A DNA stretch of 64,000 nucleotides from Paulownia fortunei (lineage: Eukaryota > Streptophyta > Magnoliopsida > Lamiales > Paulowniaceae): the NCBI GenBank assembly GCA_019321725.1, contig CM033110.1, positions 10,223,278 to 10,287,277 on the forward strand, written 5' to 3'. The position numbers were made by a program, and so were the translations under genes. Shown piece after piece: positions 59,405-64,000 of the stretch (position 1 is its first letter; the number at the start of each line of letters is the position of its first letter). The notes below the pieces were generated by a model that searched no databases, was not told the origin of the DNA, and was given only the letters and a program-made list of their open reading frames with translations.

Positions 59405-60041
59405 TATAGGAAAGCCACAATGAATAAGATAGAATACAGCTAATACCTGAGGTTGAAAGACCAAGTATAGAAACCCCGTATTAGTTCTCTTATTGGCCAA
59501 TCATTATGAACAGGTTCCGAAAACTATGGTCTATCGCTATTAGTTAGGTACCACACTTCAAGGGCCCTAAAGAATGATTTATGAATGAAAGTTATTAAAT
59601 AGAATATTGCATTTAATGATTTATGAGATTTGCATATATGTTATTTGTTATTGCATCAGTTTCATCTTACTGAGCCTTTAGCTTATTAGATTCATGTGAT
59701 GCAGGTGAAAATGTACAGGTTTAGAGGTTGACTGAGTCTCTAGAGCGGCCGGACAGAGATTTGTTCATATGCCATGCTTCAACTTGTTTTGTAGTTTATT
59801 TTGAAAACTCTGTTTTGTTTTTAAATAAGCCGCTCTGTTATGGTTTTGTAAACAGATGTACTTAGTTTTGATATATGTATATGGTGTGTTTAAAATGATT
59901 CAAGTTCTTTCTCTTATAGCTAAAAATGGGAACTTTTATATAAAAAAAAAACCATAACTCTAGTAAAGATGAAAATTAACATTTCTTGACTTAATTGTAT
60001 CACCTTGTTTAGGCTCTGCAGTTAGGTTAAGGGGTGTTACA
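59405..60041 (+). repeat. Right inverted arm (LTR 3'-end-like)
   Basis: Contains GCTAATACCTGAGG, GGGCCCTAAAG, a TACTGAGCCTTTAGC block, a CCGGCCG block and the terminal GGTGTTACA. In LTR terms this would be the R/U5 side. The minus-strand frames near 59220-59500 overlap it and are not genes. Confidence 0.9.
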
Positions 60042-60204
60042 CTATTTCTCTTAACCCTAGGAGTCATGATACATTTGCTAGGTGTTTTCCATGACTTGTG
60101 AGGTTCTTAAGATTAAAGAATTAATCTCAAGTGAATTAATTAATATGATTAATTAATTAGAATAAAATATTATTCATAAGTTATAATAGTTAGAAACCTA
60201 CGAT
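60042..60204 (+). mobile_element. Copia LTR, segment 4
   Basis: CTATTTCTCTTAACC, then TTGCTAGGTGTTTTCCATGAC, then AATTAATTAATATG, collinear with the complement of 5985-6150 in the solo copia LTR. It ends at CTACGAT where the family T LTR begins. Confidence 0.82.
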
Positions 60205-61823
60205 TGGTGACCCCAAAATATGTTGTACAACCTGCAAGTGCACGGTGTCAACAATTAATAAAAAATGAGTAGAATTTCATTTCCCAAGGGAGTATGTGTG
60301 TAAGCACCCAAGTGTAGACCACGTAAACTATATATGACCTAATGATAATAGTAACATTTGTATTAGAAAACAACTACAAATTTGACAAAAGCAACTAAAC
60401 CAAGGAGATTAGGTGATTGAACTCAATACTAAGGAGAGTCAATGCATTGGTTAGCCATCCTATGTTGCTATGAACCTAGCTTAATTATGATTAGGAATGA
60501 TGTAGGTTGTGTCCTCCTAATGTAATTGGTGCTCTCTTTCAAGTCAGATCAAATCTACCCTTATTAGGCCATCGTCGCCACCTCTAGCTATGGGCCATCC
60601 TACTGAAAGTGCATTGAGCTTTGTGGATTCCACTAGCTTTGGGTTTTCATATCCATGACTACTGTACGTATCAATGCTTATATCTCTTTAGTGGTCGGTT
60701 CGTGGCATATGCTACTCGATCCAATATTATAACCTTACTTCTCAGTCTTAATTGTAACACTTAAAATTAATTTTAAATTGGTCAAGTCTCAAGAAGCATT
60801 AAGAACATAGCATATGCTCATCACAATAAAAGCAACATTCCAATCGCAATATAAACATCAACTCATAACTCCATAGAAATGGCTTTCCAAGCCTTGACAA
60901 AAGTAGTTTAGCTCATATTTAAATTAAACAAGCATAAAGAGTTTTCCAACATCATAATGTTTACAAATTCTCAAAACTAAACCAAATGAAAGAAGAAATT
61001 AAAGTAGAAGATTACAACTACTAAGTGATTCTTCACTTGTTTTTCAAAATCATCAATGCCTAATGAAGCTTTCCTCTTCTTGTCTTCAAATCCCCAATTC
61101 TCCTTGGTAATGGGTGTGTGTGTTCTTGGTGTAGTGTGTGAAGAAATATGGAGAAATGTGTGTGTTTGGGTGGAGAGGAAAAGTGTGTGAGAATTTAGGT
61201 GTAGAGTTTGTGTGGATGATGAATTGTGTGATGTATGATATGTGTTTTGTGTGTTGTTCAAGAAAAAATACATAAGCATGTGTATATCTCTCATTTATGT
61301 GATGATATTGAATGTGTATAGTGTATCTAGTAGAGTGTCACTTGGTGTGTGTGATGTATATATTATATCTAAGGTGTGGAAAATAATAAAGATGCCAAAA
61401 TGATCCTTTTTTCGCCACATGTCATCAAAATCCCACTGGAGAATATTTTTCTATTATGCACAGTGGAGCCGTGACTCAAGATTTTGGAGCCGCGACTCGA
61501 AATTTTCTGTTTTCTAATTTTTTGCGGCTGCAGCTTGGAATTTCTAAGCAGTGACTCAAAATGCACTGTGCATTTGGGGCCGCGGCTCAAAACGCACCAT
61601 TACTTTTCATCACCTTGAGCTGCGACATGGATTTTTTATGCCGCAGCTCAGAATCTTTTTTCTATTTTTTTTTGCGTTTTTCATATTTCAACCCCATTTC
61701 TTTCAATTTTGTACCTACACAATGTATATCACAAGATAAGATACAATTTCATCAACTATGAGATAAAACATCCAAATTTATTCTTTTAAAGTATCAAAAA
61801 TATATCAAATTATGAGCTTATTA
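60205..61823 (-). mobile_element. Family T (Athila-like) solo LTR
   Basis: Plus-strand ends are TGGTGACCCC (60205) and GAGCTTATTA (61823). Flanks ACGAT (60200-60204) and ATGAC (61824-61828) differ only by two C/T changes, consistent with an old 5-bp duplication. Copia LTR sequence resumes on the right (ACTAGCTTA). This is the only copy in the window with both ends and defines the family. It has the ACACCAAGAACACACAC block, a C/A-rich stretch and GC-rich modules. The Ser/Thr/His-rich open frame at 60977-61294 is low-complexity LTR sequence. Confidence 0.85.
61455..61660. repeat. GC-rich modules (CCGCGGCTC-type) in LTR U3
   Basis: Seven or so copies of a 10-12-base module related to GAGCCGCGACTC alternate with AT-rich spacers: GGAGCCGTGACTC, GGAGCCGCGACTCG, GCGGCTGCAGCTT, GGGGCCGCGGCTC, GAGCTGCGACATG, GCCGCAGCTC. 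Variation is mainly C/T and G/A, as if derived from one CCGCGGCTC unit. They lie in U3 on the minus strand, upstream of the likely promoter. Confidence 0.75.
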
Positions 61824-62835
61824 ATGACTAGCTTAGTTATGAACTAAAAGGTCATACACTATAATGGAGGGAACCATTTCTTAAACCGTGAAGTGATTCA
61901 ATTGCTTGAATCCAATTATATTAATTATTTACGACTTTAATTTAATTCAAGTGTTGAATTAAATATTTAATTAAATAATTACATTATTTAATTGAACTTA
62001 ATTTGATTAGGAAGCTCAATGGAGTGAAATGATTAATTGATAGGATCAATTAATTAATTTATAGACTAAATTAATTTAATTGTTAAACTAATTTATCCAA
62101 TTAAATTATTTAATTGGGTTTGATGGAATTAATTAATTGAATTTGGCTTAATCAATTTATTGGGATTAATTGATGGACTTTTAATTAAATTAAAGGGCCA
62201 ATCCTATAATTCATGTAGCCTATTAGTAGAGGCCCATCAAGCTAAATGGAAGACAATATAAGATGGAGGAATGTTGTGCAAAAAGGGGAATATAGTTATC
62301 TAAATATGACAAGTTGTTGGATGATTTTTTAATTGATTGAAGATCAATCAAAACCCTCATCACAACTATCATAGTAGCCGATTTTTACACAAGCTTATTG
62401 TACGAAAATCAGACAAAAGGAAAGGCCAAAAATTATAGGTAATGAATCTAGACACTAGAAAATGTATCCAGATACTTTTTTGGCCACTTCTTGGACACAA
62501 AATAGATTTACAAAAAATTCTAAGAGGAGAGGGGATTTTTTGGGGCCAAGAGAAAAAGAAAAAAGGGAGGAAAAGTTCTCTCTAGCTCTCTTCAAACTAT
62601 TCTCTCCATCTTTGATACTTTCAAGAATGATCAAGAATCGTTCTTGGTTATTCTATAAAACACGACCCTATTTCCACTAGTTGGATTAAGGATTATTGTT
62701 TTACTCCCTAAATGGTTAAAGAAAATCAAATTACCAATACTAACAAAATAATAATTTGGTGGTTCTTGTCCATTATTAACTATGTTTGAAATTTTTATTT
62801 TCACTATGCTTACCCGCGATATAGTGAACCCAACA
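61824..62835 (+). mobile_element. Copia LTR, segment 5 (3' end)
   Basis: AATTAATT-rich sequence collinear with the complement of 4750-5980, ending ATAGTGAACCCAACA at 62835, the same terminus as 30839. Beyond 62836 the LINE ORF1 frame begins at once, consistent with the copia LTR having inserted in a LINE. Confidence 0.85.
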
Positions 62836-63760
62836 ATAAAATCAACAATATAACTCATTTCCTTAAGAATAGAAGTAGTTTCCTGTTGCTCAATTTGACC
62901 AGATCTAACATGTTGACTAGTCATTGATTTTGGAACTTCTACAATACCAATTTCAAATGCCTTCTGCTTTGATTTATTAATAGGGACAAACTTTTGACCC
63001 TGAGGCTCTGGATTCACGATCTGCTTACTTGCTCTATTCTTAGCATGCTTTTGGAATAAAGTTTTCTCCATAACCTTTTATTTGAACGGAGGCCAAGTAT
63101 TTCCATTCTCAAAAAAAGCTTTATCTGAGTGCCTAAGATGCCTGCATGTCTTATAATATTTGGGGTAGTTTTCATACACTACGCGTTTGATCAGCAGTAG
63201 GTTCGCCAACTTTAATGGCTTGCTGATTAATGATGTGATGTCATGTAAGGCTTGTTTTTTGAATAAATGGAGAGGGAATAAATGATGTGATGTCCTTATA
63301 AAACCCCTCATAGTCAAACCTTCAATCCTCCAAACTTGCTTCATCAAAAAGAGAGTATAATCCTCTGAATTGGTGAGATGAATAATAATATACTTGAAAT
63401 TGATGAACCCAATCTTGTGAGGACTAGAGAAACCAAATCCTAAAAAATGTTGCTTGGCTAAATTGAAGGGTGGACAGCTATTTGTTAATCTTCCTGTAAG
63501 TGTGAATCTAAAAAAATCCACGAAATTATCCCAATCCTCTTTGTTAAAGACTAATGTTGGTTTATCAACCAATTTGGATGAAATCGATCGTACCTCCACC
63601 TGTAGGAAGATATTTTTTTGGAGAATGGAAAGCATGGAGATAATCATCTCCATTAAGAACGGCAGCAAACGACTTACCACTATAAATATACAGTGGTTTT
63701 GGAATAGGCAGCGGTGGAGTTGGGTAGGGAGAGGCGGGTTGAAATAGAGATAATTAGGAG
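62836..63760 (-). pseudogene. LINE ORF1 N-terminal part (DUF4283-type RNA-binding domain)
   Basis: Read on the minus strand from about 63735: a proline-rich start with YSGKSFAAVLNGDDYLHAF (about 63635-63690), then a frame change near 63600, then 63590-63078: DKPTLVFNKEDWDNFVDFFRF, FTLTGRLTNSCPPF, IIHLTNSEDYTLF, the VWRIEGLTMRGFIRT block, HLFKKQALHDITSLISKPLK (63215-63270), VVYENYPKYYKTCRHLRHSD. This order is the DUF4283 domain of plant LINE ORF1 proteins, which bind element RNA. The second cysteine of a usual CxxC is Tyr. A further frame (63071-62840) continues until the copia LTR cuts it. It is probably the missing front of the LINE at 49683-53119. Confidence 0.85.
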
Positions 63761-64000
63761 TTATCTTTTTTTTTTAGCAGTCAAAAATTCTTCTAATGAT
63801 TTTTTTCAAAGCCATCTGTGCCTAGGTGAGGGTTGGGCATGCCCCCTATGAATTTATTAATATAAAATTATCCAAAAAAATGTAATACAATTCCAAAGCA
63901 GTAAATAAGGAGGACTTCCTTCCTTACATGAGATATATAAGCAATCTAATACATCATAAAAGTATAACTTTAATGAAAAGGAAAGTAAGGAAAATTAAGT
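63761..64000. other. LINE 5' flank; nothing further recognised
   Basis: On the minus strand an in-frame ATG is possible near 63813, in a purine-poor leader. The AT-rich rest (63840-64000) holds no gene or repeat that I can identify. Confidence 0.35.

Larger units (their letters stand above)
57476..60041. mobile_element. Palindromic LTR-like element with ~625-bp inverted arms
   Basis: The left arm begins TGTAACACCCC (57476); the right arm ends GGGGTGTTACA (60041). Target duplications CTATT flank it exactly (57471-57475, 60042-60046). The arms (57476-58100 and about 59405-60041) are near-identical complements, with only scattered differences in the first 350 bases compared. The middle (58100-59405) is unique and has no credible gene. 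Read on the plus strand, the right arm resembles an LTR 3' end: it has CTGAGCCTTTAGCT followed by GATGCAGGTG, as do the gypsy LTRs here. Five-base TSDs and TG...CA ends fit retroviral-type integrase. A MULE is less likely because no 9-base duplication is found. Least mutated, so probably the youngest insertion here. Confidence 0.8.

Noticed and set aside
57476..60041. Mutator-like (MULE) transposon
   Set aside because: Long inverted arms fit, but no 9-bp duplication or transposase is found, whereas a 5-bp duplication with TG...CA ends is exact.
60977..61294. Ser/Thr/His-rich 105-codon minus-strand frame
   Set aside because: Low-complexity C/A-rich LTR sequence; other family T LTR copies do not keep the frame.
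1..64000. tRNA, rRNA or conserved cellular genes
   Set aside because: No cloverleaf boxes, rRNA blocks or non-transposon protein motifs were recognised by reading both strands; primer-site matches to tRNA are short and at LTR edges.

Overview
This is a transposon-saturated, AT-rich block of a plant nuclear genome, most likely pericentromeric or other heterochromatin. The evidence is plant-type LTR retrotransposons (Ty3/gypsy with an initiator-Met tRNA primer site, an Athila/Tat-like gypsy group with an Asp-tRNA-like primer site, Ty1/copia), a plant L1-type LINE, and a nuclear copy of chloroplast ycf2. I see no intact cellular protein gene, tRNA, rRNA or CRISPR. Every coding stretch is a decayed piece of a mobile element, with stops, frameshifts and internal deletions. 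Boundaries come from reading termini, target-site duplications (TSDs) and copy-to-copy comparison by eye; expect errors of a few to tens of bases where no TSD is given.

Layout. 1-4744: fragments of an Athila-like LTR family, here called family T (LTR begins TGATAAGC, ends near GGGGTCACCA), carrying a solo gypsy LTR (781-3653). 4745-6825: solo copia LTR. 6826-9373: deletion derivative of an Athila-like element. 9374-12584: 3' half of a minus-strand copia element, broken at about 12585 into a minus-strand gypsy element (12585-25446). That gypsy element has gag, protease, RT, RNase H and integrase, and a 3-kb solo LTR with a perfect 5-bp TSD sits inside its pol gene. 25447-30839: plus-strand copia element split by another solo LTR (27925-29553). 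30840-34775: family T LTR piece, then the 3' end of a minus-strand copia element whose LTR holds a hAT-type non-autonomous transposon (32995-33822). 34776-45515: Athila-like element in a tandem LTR-body-LTR-(gag piece)-LTR arrangement. 45516-48762: gypsy LTR piece and a minus-strand copia gag/protease/integrase piece, then a 100-base assembly gap (48763-48862). 48863-49682: family T LTR. 49683-63760: remains of one minus-strand LINE, split by a copia LTR.

The most structured part is 53120-62835. A copia LTR that should be about 1-2 kb is spread over 9.7 kb by four later events: a truncated gypsy element (53454-56890), a ycf2 fragment (57113-57469), a 2.57-kb element with about 625-bp inverted arms (57476-60041), and a family T solo LTR (60205-61823). 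The inverted-arm element has 5-bp TSDs and TG...CA ends, and its arms look like the 3' (U5) end of an LTR. It reads as a palindromic LTR integrated through two U5 ends, and is the most unusual object in the window.

The recurring processes are insertion with 5-bp TSDs, LTR-LTR recombination leaving solo LTRs, deletions whose ends share short homologies (12585, 34776, 45176), and decay dominated by C/T and G/A changes, as expected for silenced, methylated DNA.
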